Positions 1 to 8,348 of a stretch of DNA of 64,000 nt are shown here, piece by piece; within the stretch, counting starts at the first letter, position 1; each line of letters starts with the position of its first letter. Made by a program: the position numbers and the translations under genes. The notes under the pieces were generated by a model. That model was given only the letters and a program-made list of their open reading frames with translations. It made no database searches and had not been told where the DNA came from. Origin of the DNA: CBDCDJ01 sp965215355 (GTDB taxonomy: Bacteria; Deinococcota; Deinococci; Deinococcales; Trueperaceae); assembly GCA_965215355.1 (NCBI GenBank), contig CBDCDJ010000007.1, forward strand, positions 3,472,001 through 3,536,000, given 5' to 3'.

Positions 1-50
1 ATATCTTCCGGATCATCGGGGTTGACGAAAAATTGTGAGCGCGCTGGCAT
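1..50 (-). CDS. 5' end of an unidentified gene, cut by the window edge
   Basis: On the minus strand an ATG at 50-48 opens a frame that stays open to the window edge and begins MPARSQFFVNPDDPED. Only about 16 residues are visible, so no family can be named. It lies downstream of pilC on the same strand behind an AT-rich leader that could hold its promoter. It may be a chance frame. Confidence 0.3.
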   Translation of the reverse strand, partial: MPARSQFFVNPDDPED

Positions 51-166
51 GGGATCATTTCATATAAACATAAGCTACCTTATATTGTAAAGATAGCTTA
101 TAATGATTGTAAACTTACTGTAATCTTGAATTTATAATTGTAAGCATAAAGCTAATCCCTACAACA
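51..166. promoter_or_regulatory. AT-rich intergenic segment with inverted repeat
   Basis: This stretch is strikingly AT-rich against a GC-rich surround. It contains an 8-bp inverted repeat, ATAAGCTA at 70-77 and TAGCTTAT at 94-101, with a 16-nt loop, and several TGTAA repeats. On the minus strand TTGTAG (159-164) and TACAAT (137-142) are spaced 16 bp and could form a promoter for the truncated leftward gene. It could instead be a transcript end for pilC or a regulator site. Confidence 0.4.
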
Positions 167-1399
167 TTAACCGCTCAAGGAGCCGATGATGGAGAACATC
201 GGCAGGAACATGCCCGCGACGATGAAGCCGACCACGACGCCCAGAAACACGATCAAAGCGGGCTCGAGCGCGGCGGTGAGGCTGTCGACGGCCTCGTCGA
301 CCTCGCGCTCGTAAAAAGAGGCGATTTTCTCGAGCATGTTGTCGATGGCGCCGGTCTCCTCGCCGATGGCAATCATCGAGGTCACGAGCGGCGGAAAGAC
401 GACCGGGTGCTTGACAAGCGTTTCGCTGATTTGCTCGCCGCGCTGCACCGCCTCTTTGGCCTCGCTGAGCACGTCCTGGACGATGACGTTGCCGGCCGTG
501 CCCTTGGTGATTTCCAACGATTCGATGATGTTCACGCCGCTTTTTAAGAGCAAACCGAAGGTGCTGGAAAAACTCGCAATCGAGGTCTTTTGAATGAGCG
601 TGCCGAAAATGGGCACTTTCAACAAAAAGCGGTCGATGACGTGCTGGCCGTTCGGCGTGCGGTAGTAAAAGACGAGGCCCCCCGCCGCCCCCCCGATGAT
701 GCCGATGAGCAGGTACCACTGGTACTTCAAAAAGTCGCTGATGCCGATGAGAACGCGGGTGATGAGGGGCAGCTCGCCGCCGAGCTGCGTCAGAATTCCG
801 GCGAACTGCGGCACGATGCCGGTCAGCAAAAACCAGGTCACCGCCAGCGCGATGACCAAGACCACCACCGGGTAGGTCAGCGCCGAGCGAATCTTGCCGC
901 GCAACGCTTGCTCCTTTTCCTGGTAAGCGGCGATGCGCTCCAAGATGCCGTCCAAGTTGCCCGACACCTCGCCCGCCTTGACGAGGTAGATGTAGAGCTT
1001 GTTGAAAATGCGCGGAAACTTTGCCAAAGAGTCCGAAAGCTGCAGACCCGTCTCGACGTCCTCACGCACGTCCTTGAGCGCGTTTTTCAGGCCTTCTTTG
1101 TCGGCCTGGCGCTGCAAGATGGCGAGCGACTGCACCACCGGCAAGCCGGCGTTGATGACGGTCGCGAACTGGCGACTGAAAATGGCGACGTCGCGAACGT
1201 TGGGTTTGCTGCCGAAGTCGAGCCAGGCCGGCATTTTGATGTCGGCGCTCAGGCCTTTTTTGGGCTCGGCGATTTTGGTGATGGCGACCGCGCCTTTTTC
1301 ACGCAGCGCGGCGGCGACGTCTCGCTGTGAGGTCGCCTCCATCGTGCCGGTCAATGCCTTCCCGACGCGGTCTCTGGCAACATATTCAAAGGTAGGCAT
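167..1399 (-). CDS. pilC: PilC-like type IV pilus / type II secretion inner-membrane platform protein
   Basis: 410 residues, the usual length for PilC/GspF. Two T2SSF repeats are visible, one from about residue 68 (VRDVAIFSRQFATVINAGLP) and one from about residue 270 (ASFSSTFGLLLKSGVNIIES), each preceding a membrane segment. Hydrophobic helices lie near residues 170-195, 225-245 and 375-400. In the pilus machine this protein sits in the inner membrane and links the cytoplasmic ATPases to pilin assembly; in Thermus and Deinococcus relatives such systems also serve DNA uptake. The start is supported by AAGGAA about 7 nt upstream, and a TACACT -10-like box lies at 1424-1429 on this strand. No other pilus gene is adjacent, apart from the unidentified frame at the window edge. 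Confidence 0.9.
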   Translation of the reverse strand: MPTFEYVARDRVGKALTGTMEATSQRDVAAALREKGAVAITKIAEPKKGLSADIKMPAWLDFGSKPNVRDVAIFSRQFATVINAGLPVVQSLAILQRQADKEGLKNALKDVREDVETGLQLSDSLAKFPRIFNKLYIYLVKAGEVSGNLDGILERIAAYQEKEQALRGKIRSALTYPVVVLVIALAVTWFLLTGIVPQFAGILTQLGGELPLITRVLIGISDFLKYQWYLLIGIIGGAAGGLVFYYRTPNGQHVIDRFLLKVPIFGTLIQKTSIASFSSTFGLLLKSGVNIIESLEITKGTAGNVIVQDVLSEAKEAVQRGEQISETLVKHPVVFPPLVTSMIAIGEETGAIDNMLEKIASFYEREVDEAVDSLTAALEPALIVFLGVVVGFIVAGMFLPMFSIIGSLSG

Positions 1400-1462
1400 A
1401 GCGGGTTCCTTTCACCGTGCTCCAGTGTAGGCCGCCCCCCTACGTTTTTGCTGCTGAATCCT

Positions 1463-2047
1463 TTACTTCGCGCACCACACGACCGCCGTGGGCGTGGCGA
1501 ACGCCGTCAGGGTGTGCTCTGGCTCCGGCACCGTCGCCAAAACTTGCAAAGGATGTGCGAGGGTAAACAGAGGTAGCCCGCGCGCTTGTCCAGGCAAGCC
1601 GAACCCGTAGCCCTTGCCGAGTCCTCGGCCCAAGGCTGAGACCGCGACGCAGGCGACGAGGGCGGCGCGGCAAGGGGGCAACTCGGTGACGGGTTCTCCC
1701 ACTTTTTCGGCCCCGGCGATGCTCGAGGCCTTGGCGGGCGCGACTTCGCCACTCGTGAGCAGCCGGTAGTCGTCGCCGTGCTGGGCCGGCACGACCACGC
1801 TGACGCCACCCTCCAACAAACCCTTGCGCAGGGGTTTCAGCACGTAGTCCGGGTAACTCAGCACGGTGTCGCCGGGTTTGAAAAACTTTTCAGAAAAGAG
1901 TTCGGGAAGGAGCAACTTCGCCGCCTGCGACGCGCCCCGAAAGTTCGGGTGGTGGCCGAAGGCCGGGGCCGGGTAAGCCACCGCGCCCGCTTTTTGCAGC
2001 GCCACCCAAACGTGTTCGCGCACCTCGCCGGGGGTGGGCTCGTTCAT
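1463..2047 (-). CDS. 5-formyltetrahydrofolate cyclo-ligase family protein
   Basis: 194 residues, typical for the family. The enzyme converts 5-formyl-THF to 5,10-methenyl-THF using ATP in folate recycling. The C-terminal half carries the family pattern of a glycine-rich turn (ALGRGLGKGYGFG, about residues 145-157) after a hydrophobic strand. The N-terminal lysine/arginine-rich ATP site of classical enzymes is hard to recognise, so substrate assignment is less sure than the fold. An ATG at 2047 is preferred over the upstream TTG at 2053, because a TAGGCT -10 box at 2054-2059 ends exactly 6 nt before it, the spacing of a leaderless transcript. It is divergent from pyrH. Confidence 0.7.
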   Translation of the reverse strand: MNEPTPGEVREHVWVALQKAGAVAYPAPAFGHHPNFRGASQAAKLLLPELFSEKFFKPGDTVLSYPDYVLKPLRKGLLEGGVSVVVPAQHGDDYRLLTSGEVAPAKASSIAGAEKVGEPVTELPPCRAALVACVAVSALGRGLGKGYGFGLPGQARGLPLFTLAHPLQVLATVPEPEHTLTAFATPTAVVWCAK

Positions 2048-2111
2048 GGACAAAGCCTAACAAAAAGGCGAAGCCGCGAAGACAGAGGTTGAACTGGTAA
2101 AATAGCGAGGC

Positions 2112-2855
2112 GTGAAAACTTACAAGCGGGTTTTGGTGAAGCTTAGCGGCGCGGCCGTGGCGGGCGGCAGCGGGTTCGGGTTCGACAACGACAGTTTGAG
2201 CAACATCGTGGACGAGTTGCTCGCGCTTGTCGAACTCGGCGTGCAAACGGGCGTCGTCATCGGCGGCGGCAACATCATGCGGGGAAACACGGCGAGCTAC
2301 TGGGGCATCGACCGGGTGGAGGCCGACAACATCGGGATGCTCGGCACGGTCGTCAACAGTTTGATGTTGCGCGGGGCGCTCAAAAGTCGCTTGGCTGAAA
2401 CGCGGCAGGTGCGCGTCATGACTTCGCTGCCGCTGCCCGCGGTGGCCGAGCCTTTTATCTGTCTGAGGGCCGTCCGGCACCTCGAGAAAGGTCACCTCGT
2501 TATTTTCGCCGGGGGCAACGGCCAGCCCTTCGTCACCACCGACTACCCTTCGGTGCAGCGCGCCCTGGAGACGGATTGTGAGGCCATTTTGGTCGCCAAA
2601 AACGGCACCGACGGCGTCTACGACAAAGACCCCAACCAGCACGCGGACGCAGTGAAGTACGACCGCCTTTCTTACGACGAGGTCATCCGCAACGACCTCA
2701 GGGTCATGGACCCGTCGGCCTTTATTCTGGCTCGAGACCACAGCTTGCCCCTCCACGTGTTCGACATCACCGAAAAAGGTGCGCTGGCCGCCCTTTGCCG
2801 GGGCGAGTCGGTCGGTACGAAAATCGGCCCCGCTTCCGCCGCCAACCCCGAGTGA
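2112..2855 (+). CDS. pyrH: UMP kinase
   Basis: 247 residues of the amino-acid-kinase fold. It phosphorylates UMP to UDP in pyrimidine nucleotide synthesis. Visible hallmarks are the N-terminal VLVKLSG strand-loop, the glycine loop GVVIGGGNIMRG (about residue 55), the UMP-site segment DNIGMLGTVVNSLML, the GNGQPFVTTDYPSVQRA loop and the ATP-site VAKNGTDGVYDKDP. The start is GTG. A TAAAAT box at 2098-2103 lies 8 nt upstream and there is no Shine-Dalgarno, suggesting a leaderless mRNA. Unlike in many bacteria it is not next to tsf or frr; nth follows 15 bp downstream with its own -10 box. Confidence 0.93.
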   Translation: MKTYKRVLVKLSGAAVAGGSGFGFDNDSLSNIVDELLALVELGVQTGVVIGGGNIMRGNTASYWGIDRVEADNIGMLGTVVNSLMLRGALKSRLAETRQVRVMTSLPLPAVAEPFICLRAVRHLEKGHLVIFAGGNGQPFVTTDYPSVQRALETDCEAILVAKNGTDGVYDKDPNQHADAVKYDRLSYDEVIRNDLRVMDPSAFILARDHSLPLHVFDITEKGALAALCRGESVGTKIGPASAANPE

Positions 2856-2870
2856 CTTTATACTGAGCGT

Positions 2871-3515
2871 ATGCCCCCCGAGAGCAAAGCCAAGCTCGAG
2901 CGCGCTCATGTCGTCTTGAGCGAGTTGCAAACCCTCTACCCCGGCGCGACGACCGAGTTGATCCACCGCAACCCGTTCGAACTGCTCGTCTGCACGATTT
3001 TGTCCGCTCAGGCGACCGACAGGAGTGTCAATGAAGCCTCACCCGCCCTGTTCGCGCGTTACCCGGACGCGTTCGCGCTGGCGCAGGCCACGCCGGTGGA
3101 AGTCGAGCCGCTGATTCGCACCATCGGGCTGTACAAAAACAAGGCCAAAAACATCGTCGCCACGGCCCGAAAGCTCGCGGGGGAGTACGGCGGTGAAGTA
3201 CCCGACGATTTCGAGGCGCTGGTTACCTTTCCCGGTGTCGGGCGCAAGACGGCGAACGTGGTGTTGTCGAACGCCTTCGGCCGCCCCGCCATCGCCGTCG
3301 ACACACACGTCGGGCGGCTGGCGCGGCGGCTGGACTTCAGCCAACACGAGCACCCCGACAAGGTCGAACAGGACTTGGAAAGGCTGTTCCCGAAAGACCA
3401 GTGGATTTTCGTCCACCACGCGCTCATTTTGCACGGTCGCCGCGTCTGCACCGCGCGCAGACCGCACTGCGGTGTTTGTACGCTCAGCCCTTACTGCCCG
3501 AGCAGCCTGGTTTGA
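2871..3515 (+). CDS. nth: Endonuclease III (DNA glycosylase/AP lyase)
   Basis: 214 residues, the usual length. It removes oxidised pyrimidines and cleaves the abasic site in base-excision repair. The helix-hairpin-helix with the catalytic lysine reads FPGVGRKTANV (about residues 117-127) and the catalytic aspartate lies in AVDTHVGR about 20 residues later. The C-terminal iron-sulfur loop is complete, with cysteines spaced Cys-X6-Cys-X2-Cys-X5-Cys (from the Cys of RRVCTARRP onward). The ATG sits 6 nt after a TATACT -10 box (2859-2864) with no Shine-Dalgarno, consistent with a leaderless transcript. Confidence 0.95.
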   Translation: MPPESKAKLERAHVVLSELQTLYPGATTELIHRNPFELLVCTILSAQATDRSVNEASPALFARYPDAFALAQATPVEVEPLIRTIGLYKNKAKNIVATARKLAGEYGGEVPDDFEALVTFPGVGRKTANVVLSNAFGRPAIAVDTHVGRLARRLDFSQHEHPDKVEQDLERLFPKDQWIFVHHALILHGRRVCTARRPHCGVCTLSPYCPSSLV

Positions 3516-3748
3516 GGACTTAGCAAGCGCGAGCCGACGGCCCTCCCGGCGTTCAGGGAGCGCAGCGAAGTGAAATCTCGTTTTTACCGTACTGCCGAGA
3601 GATTCTTTCGCATACGAACAGACTGAAAGAGGATTGCCGACAGCGTTCAGCTCCCAAGGAATTCTCGTAAATTTTTTGCCGTCTGCCACGAACTCTTTTG
3701 TAAGCGGTCTAGCAGCGCCGTACGAGCACCCTTGCTAAGGTACGCTTT

Positions 3749-4741
3749 ATGTTTGACTTAGCCATCATCGGTGCCGGACCTATCGGGCTCGAGGCGGCGA
3801 TTCGCGCCAAGCGGGCCGGGTTGCGCTACGTCGTTTTGGAGCAGGGCTGCGTCGTCAACGCCGTCGCCGCTTATCCGACCTACATGACCTTTTTTACGAC
3901 CTCGGAGCGTCTGGAAATCGGGGGCCACCCGCTCGTCACCGCGACCGACAAACCGACCCGCAAAGAAGCGCTCGAGTACTACCGCAAGGTCGTCCACAAT
4001 GAAGGGTTGGAGGTGCGGCAGTACACCACGGTGACGGGCTTGGTCCAAGCACCCGGTGGGTTTGCACTCACCGCGCAGACCGACAAGGGCGAGGTGCAAC
4101 ATTTCCGAGCGCAAAAAGTCGCCGTCGCGACGGGTTACTTCGACAACCCCAAACTTCTGGGCATCCCGGGCGAGGACCGGGATAACGTGAGCCACTACTA
4201 CAGCGAGGCGCACCCCTTTTACAACCGCAACGTCTCAATCGTCGGCGCGGGCTCCTCGGCGGCGGACACGGCCCTCGACCTGTTCAAAGGCGGCGCGAAA
4301 GTCACCATGATTCACCGCGGCGACGATTTTCGCCACAGCCTCAAATACTGGATTCGGCCCAACCTGGAAAACCGTGTCAAGGAGGGCTCGATTGTGGCGC
4401 ACTTCGAAACGGTCGTCACCGAAATCACGCCCGACGCGGTGATTGCCGACAAAAAAGGCGAGCGCCTCGTCATCCCGACCGACCAGACCTTTTTGCTGAC
4501 CGGCTACTACGCCAACGCCGAACTGCTGCAGCAAGCCGGGGTCGCCGTCGACCCCAGCGACGGCTCGGCGCAGCACAGCGACGAGACCTTCGAGACGAAC
4601 GTGCCGGGCTTGTACGTCATCGGCTCGGCCGGGTACGGCACGCGCACGAGCGACGTGTTTATCGAGAACGGCATCGTCCACGCGAATAAGGCTTTGGACG
4701 ACGTCGTCACCAGGCTCGAGCGCGAACTCGTCACGGCTTAG
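3749..4741 (+). CDS. ypdA: YpdA-type FAD/NAD(P) oxidoreductase, putative bacillithiol disulfide reductase
   Basis: 330 residues. An N-terminal dinucleotide motif GAGPIGLEAAIRAKRAG (residues 8-24) binds FAD and a second GAGSSAADTALDLF (about residue 167) binds NADPH. The family motif around YPTYMTFFTTSERLEIGG distinguishes YpdA proteins from thioredoxin reductases, and there is no CxxC redox pair. YpdA enzymes reduce bacillithiol disulfide in Firmicutes and Deinococcus, keeping the low-molecular-weight thiol pool reduced. The substrate here is inferred from family and presumed phylum. The start ATG follows a TAAGGT box (3736-3741) by 7 nt. A strong hairpin terminator follows the gene. Confidence 0.85.
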   Translation: MFDLAIIGAGPIGLEAAIRAKRAGLRYVVLEQGCVVNAVAAYPTYMTFFTTSERLEIGGHPLVTATDKPTRKEALEYYRKVVHNEGLEVRQYTTVTGLVQAPGGFALTAQTDKGEVQHFRAQKVAVATGYFDNPKLLGIPGEDRDNVSHYYSEAHPFYNRNVSIVGAGSSAADTALDLFKGGAKVTMIHRGDDFRHSLKYWIRPNLENRVKEGSIVAHFETVVTEITPDAVIADKKGERLVIPTDQTFLLTGYYANAELLQQAGVAVDPSDGSAQHSDETFETNVPGLYVIGSAGYGTRTSDVFIENGIVHANKALDDVVTRLERELVTA

Positions 4742-4775
4742 AAAAGGACCGAGCTTGAAGTGAAAAGTACCGGGT

Positions 4776-4800
4776 AACAAGGGGTTGCAACCCCTTGTTT
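4776..4800 (+). terminator. Intrinsic terminator after ypdA
   Basis: A perfect stem with arms AACAAGGGGTT and AACCCCTTGTT around a GC centre, followed by a short T run, 35 bp after the ypdA stop. It is nearly symmetrical, so it may also act on the other strand. Confidence 0.65.
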
Positions 4801-4897
4801 GGATTCGGTACTCTCTTCGCTCCTCCTCCGAAAGTGTGTTGTTTGTCCGCCGGCAGCGTTTTATGCTCGACGGGCTTAGTTTTGAGTGGAGGACGGT

Positions 4898-5911
4898 ATG
4901 TTGAAAGACCAGCGTCAAACGATTGCCCTTATTTTGGTCGGCGTCGGCGTGCTGTGGCTGCTCGTGTCGCTCAACGTCGTGGCGGGGGCGTTTATGGGGA
5001 TGCTCGCGCGCTACTGGCCGGTGCTGCTCATCGGCGTCGGCGTGGACATTTTGGTGCGGCGGCGGCCCTTGGGCTTGCCCTACACGGTCTTGGCGTTTGC
5101 AGCGTTGTTCGTTTTTTCGCTGTTCGGCTCGCCGGACCTGGCCGGGGGCGGTCGCTTTGAGCGCACCCTCAGCGAACCCCTGGGCGCGGCTCGAGAGGCG
5201 AGCGTCCGGCTCGACCTGGGCCACGCACCCGTGAGCGTCGCCGCCCTGGACGGGGGCGACCTGCTGCGGGCGGACATCCGCGACCCCGGCGAGGTGCGTT
5301 TGCAGGTGCGGGGCGACACTTCAAAAACGCTGAACCTGGAGAAACGCTCGCGCTCGCCCCGGTTTAACGGCGCGAACAGCCGCTGGGACATAGCCCTGAC
5401 CACACGGATTCCCCTAGAGTTGGCAGTCAGCGGCGGGTCGGGTTCGGCCGACCTCGACCTTGCCGACCTGGACCTGCGCGAAGCGTCGCTCGACCTGGGC
5501 TCGGGCGCGCTCGACCTGACGCTGCCGGCGACGCCCGGCAGTTACGAAGTCGAACTTGACGGCGGCTCGGGCGGTACCAAGGTCTCGGCTCCCGCGGGCG
5601 CGCAGGTCGCGCTCGAGGCCGACCTGGGCTCGGGGGCGACGCGCTTCGTTTTCGGTGCGGACAGCTACGTCACCCTGAACCTCGACTACGGCAGCGGCCC
5701 GGTGACGGTCGAAACGCCCGCGGGGGCCAACGTCAGGCTCGAGGTCGAGGACGGCGGCTCGGGGCGTTTCGACCTGCCCGACCGCCTGGTCCGGGTGGGC
5801 GAGGGTCGGGGCGACGAAGGCACCTGGCAAACGGCGGGCTTCGACCCCGGCGGGTCGCAAATCATCATCAAGGTCGAAGATGCGGGCTCGGGGTCGCTGA
5901 CGATTCGGTAA
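4898..5911 (+). CDS. Membrane-anchored 'toast-rack' protein (DUF5668 / LiaF-like)
   Basis: 337 residues. The N-terminus holds two or three hydrophobic helices (about residues 8-28, 32-50 and 58-72) that resemble the DUF5668/LiaI-LiaF transmembrane module. Everything after residue 80 is a repetitive beta-rich region with recurring GSG turns (SGGSGSADLDLADLDL, LDLGSGALDLTLP, ADLGSGATRFVFG and similar). This is the pattern of the cell-envelope toast-rack/DUF4097 beta-helix. Such proteins are often linked to envelope-stress sensing; the role here is not known. The ATG at 4898 is chosen because GGAGG at 4888-4892 is spaced correctly for it, whereas a GTG 12 nt upstream would overlap that ribosome site. 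Confidence 0.7.
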   Translation: MLKDQRQTIALILVGVGVLWLLVSLNVVAGAFMGMLARYWPVLLIGVGVDILVRRRPLGLPYTVLAFAALFVFSLFGSPDLAGGGRFERTLSEPLGAAREASVRLDLGHAPVSVAALDGGDLLRADIRDPGEVRLQVRGDTSKTLNLEKRSRSPRFNGANSRWDIALTTRIPLELAVSGGSGSADLDLADLDLREASLDLGSGALDLTLPATPGSYEVELDGGSGGTKVSAPAGAQVALEADLGSGATRFVFGADSYVTLNLDYGSGPVTVETPAGANVRLEVEDGGSGRFDLPDRLVRVGEGRGDEGTWQTAGFDPGGSQIIIKVEDAGSGSLTIR

Positions 5912-6035
5912 AGGCGTGTAGCCGGTGGCTTGCGGCTCGTCGTTTTCCTGCCTCGCCGTTTTTCTGGGCTGTCGGCACTTCGGCAAACTGTGAACTTTTT
6001 TAGAGGGGCACTCGCCCGGTGCGGTATTGTTGCTC

Positions 6036-7094
6036 ATGACCGACGCCGACAAAACGTTTCTAAAAAAGCTCCTGTCCACCCCCGGCCCCAGTTCGTTCGA
6101 GTCCCGGCCCGCGCGCGTCTGGCGTGAGCAGGCGCAAGCCTACGGCGCGTCGCTCCGCACGGACGCCTACGGCAACTCGTTCGCGACCTTCGGCGGCGAG
6201 AAACCCCGCGTGATGCTGGCCGGCCACATCGACGAAATCGGGCTGATGATTACCTACATCGACGACAAGGGCCTGCTTTACTTCAAGGGCATCGGCGGCT
6301 GGGACGTGCAGCAGCTCGTCGGCCAGCGGGTGCGCGTGTTGGGTTACAAAACCGAGCTGCTGGGCGTCGTCGGCAAAAAGCCCGTCCACCTTCTCAAACC
6401 CGACGACCGCAGCAAGGCCTCGAAAATTGAAGACATGTGGCTGGACATCGGCGCGAAAAGTGCCGACGAGGCGCGCGAGCACGTGCGCGTCGGCGACGTG
6501 GCCGTGATTGAGCAGCCCTACCTGGAACTCCTGAACGAGCGCGTGGTGAGCAAGGCCGTCGACAACCGCATCGGGGCGTACATCGTGTTGGAAGCCGCGC
6601 GCCGTGCGGCCCAAAACGGTCCCGTGGCGCAACTCGTCGCCGTGGCGACCGTGCAGGAAGAAATCGGCCACATCGGCGCGGGCGTGGCGGCCTTCGGGCT
6701 CGAGCCCGACTTAGCCGTCGCCGTGGACGTGACCCACGCGACCGACGTGCCGGGGGTGAGCAAACAAGAAAACGGCGACGTGCCCTTCGGCTCGGGCGCG
6801 ACCCTCTCGGTGGGCTCGACCGTCCACCGCGGCCTGTTCGACCGGCTCGTCGCGACGGCCGAAGCGGCCGGCATTCCTTACTCGATCGAAGCCGCGCCGA
6901 GCCGCACCTTCACCGACGGCGACCACACCGCCGGAACCCGCGCGGGCGTGCCCACGGCGGTCGTGTCGATTCCCAACCGCTACATGCACTCGCCCAACGA
7001 GATGATCGACCTGGCCGACTTGGAACACGTCGTCAACCTCATCGCCAGGTTTGTCGGCGGCTTGGACGAAGACGTGGGGCTCGAGCAGCCTTAG
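6036..7094 (+). CDS. M42-family metallo-aminopeptidase (glutamyl aminopeptidase / FrvX-like)
   Basis: 352 residues, typical of M42 enzymes, which form dodecameric cytosolic particles that trim peptides. Metal-ligand segments are all recognisable: AGHIDEIG (about residue 65), KAVDNRIGAY (about 180), TVQEEIGHIGA (about 210), AVDVTHATD (about 235) and the C-terminal HSPNEMID. The second domain insert begins with the family signature KGIGGWDVQQLVGQRV. The ATG at 6036 is preferred over TTG at 6027 because a TATTGT -10 box (6025-6030) ends 5 nt before it and no Shine-Dalgarno is present. Confidence 0.88.
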   Translation: MTDADKTFLKKLLSTPGPSSFESRPARVWREQAQAYGASLRTDAYGNSFATFGGEKPRVMLAGHIDEIGLMITYIDDKGLLYFKGIGGWDVQQLVGQRVRVLGYKTELLGVVGKKPVHLLKPDDRSKASKIEDMWLDIGAKSADEAREHVRVGDVAVIEQPYLELLNERVVSKAVDNRIGAYIVLEAARRAAQNGPVAQLVAVATVQEEIGHIGAGVAAFGLEPDLAVAVDVTHATDVPGVSKQENGDVPFGSGATLSVGSTVHRGLFDRLVATAEAAGIPYSIEAAPSRTFTDGDHTAGTRAGVPTAVVSIPNRYMHSPNEMIDLADLEHVVNLIARFVGGLDEDVGLEQP

Positions 7095-7155
7095 CCGGGG
7101 GTCGGCAGCGTCCGCTTTAGGTGGTAGACTCGGCACACGGGAAGGGGCGGTGTCG

Positions 7156-7737
7156 ATGGCCCTCGAGAACCTACCCAAAAATTTACCCGTTCCACAGGAC
7201 GACGGTGCCTGCGCTCGTCTTGCCGGGATGCGCGTCCCCGACCTAGCGCTGCCTGCAACTTCGGGCGAACAGGTAGCCCTGAGAAATCTTGCCGAAGAGC
7301 GCACCGTGCTGTACGTCTACCCGATGACGGGCCGACCCGACCGAACCTTACCGGAAGACTGGGAGACGATTCCCGGCGCGAGGGGGTGTACGCCGCAGTC
7401 TTGCTCCTTCCGGGACCACCACGCCGAGTTGCGTGAGTTGGGCGCGGCCGTGTACGGCCTCAGCACGCAGCCGAGCGCTTATCAACGTGAAGCGAAAGAG
7501 CGGCTGCACTTGCCTTTCGAGCTGTTGAGCGACGCCGAGTTTAAGCTCGCCGCGGCGTTGGGACTTCCGACGCTGGAGGTCGCGGAGCTGGCCACGGTCA
7601 GCCCCGACATTCCCCAACGCCTTCTCAAACGAGTAACCTTGATTTTGTCAGAGGGAAGGATAGAGCACGTCTTTTACCCTGTCTTTCCTCCCGACCGAAA
7701 CGCTGCTGACGTGCTGGCCTACCTGCGCGCGCCGTAA
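7156..7737 (+). CDS. Peroxiredoxin (AhpC/TSA, PrxQ/BCP-like)
   Basis: 193 residues. The thioredoxin-fold segment VLYVYPMTGRPDR leads into GARGCTPQSCSFRDH, where the two cysteines spaced by four residues match the peroxidatic and resolving cysteines of PrxQ-type enzymes (about residues 76 and 81). Such proteins reduce hydrogen peroxide and organic peroxides using thioredoxin. The C-terminus (LSEGRIEHVFYPVFPPDRNA) is the usual family tail. An ATG at 7156 with GAAGGGG about 10 nt upstream is chosen; longer upstream reading has atypical sequence. The neighbouring ypdA and M42 genes do not form a tight operon with it. It converges with trmL, the stops being about 2 bp apart. Confidence 0.83.
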   Translation: MALENLPKNLPVPQDDGACARLAGMRVPDLALPATSGEQVALRNLAEERTVLYVYPMTGRPDRTLPEDWETIPGARGCTPQSCSFRDHHAELRELGAAVYGLSTQPSAYQREAKERLHLPFELLSDAEFKLAAALGLPTLEVAELATVSPDIPQRLLKRVTLILSEGRIEHVFYPVFPPDRNAADVLAYLRAP

Positions 7738-7738
7738 C

Positions 7739-8200
7739 TCAAACGTCGTACCCCAACTGCCGCCACGCCTCATACACGACCACCCCGACGCTGACGGCCA
7801 AGTTGAGCGAGCGCGCCCGGGGCGTCATGGGAATGCGGAGTTGCTCGGTTTGGCTGCGAATCGCCTCCGGCAACCCGCGCGACTCCGGGCCGAACAGGAG
7901 CACGTCTCCGGCGCGGTAGGCAACCTCGCTGTAAAAACGCCGGCCCTTGGTGGTGAGCGAGAACACGCGGTCTGCGGCGAACTGTTCAGCAAAAACCTTT
8001 GCAAAAGCTGCGAAACTCGGATGCACCGTCACGTCAACCTCGTCCCAATAGTCCAGCCCCGAGCGGCGTAAACTCGCGTCGGTAAGCCGAAAGCCCAACG
8101 GCCGCACCAGGTGCAGCCGCGCGCCGCAAGCGAGCGCGGTGCGAGCGACGCTGCCGACGTTGAGGGCGATTTCAGGCTCTAGCAGGGCGAGGTGCAGCAC
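7739..8200 (-). CDS. trmL: tRNA (cytidine/uridine-34 2'-O)-methyltransferase, TrmL/SPOUT family
   Basis: 153 residues, matching TrmL length. SPOUT-fold knot motifs are clear: the N-terminal LLEPEIALNVGSVARTALA, the middle LLFGPESRGLPEAIR (about residue 100) and the C-terminal RSLNLAVSVGVVVYEAWRQ. The enzyme methylates the wobble ribose of tRNA-Leu species using S-adenosylmethionine. The start is taken as GTG at 8200 because a TACGCT -10 box (8207-8212 on the complement) ends 6 nt before it, and upstream residues do not resemble the family. It is divergent from the CCA-adding fusion gene. Confidence 0.9.
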   Translation of the reverse strand: MLHLALLEPEIALNVGSVARTALACGARLHLVRPLGFRLTDASLRRSGLDYWDEVDVTVHPSFAAFAKVFAEQFAADRVFSLTTKGRRFYSEVAYRAGDVLLFGPESRGLPEAIRSQTEQLRIPMTPRARSLNLAVSVGVVVYEAWRQLGYDV

Positions 8201-8348
8201 GTTAGCAGCGTACCGAGTCCGGAGGACCGGGTGGAAAGGAGAGGCTACAAAGGGCTCGAGCCGACAGCTTGTGACGCGGGACGTGGAAAAGGGTGAAAAA
8301 ACCACTCGGTACTTTTTACCCGGTACTGTTCACGCTACACTGGGACGT

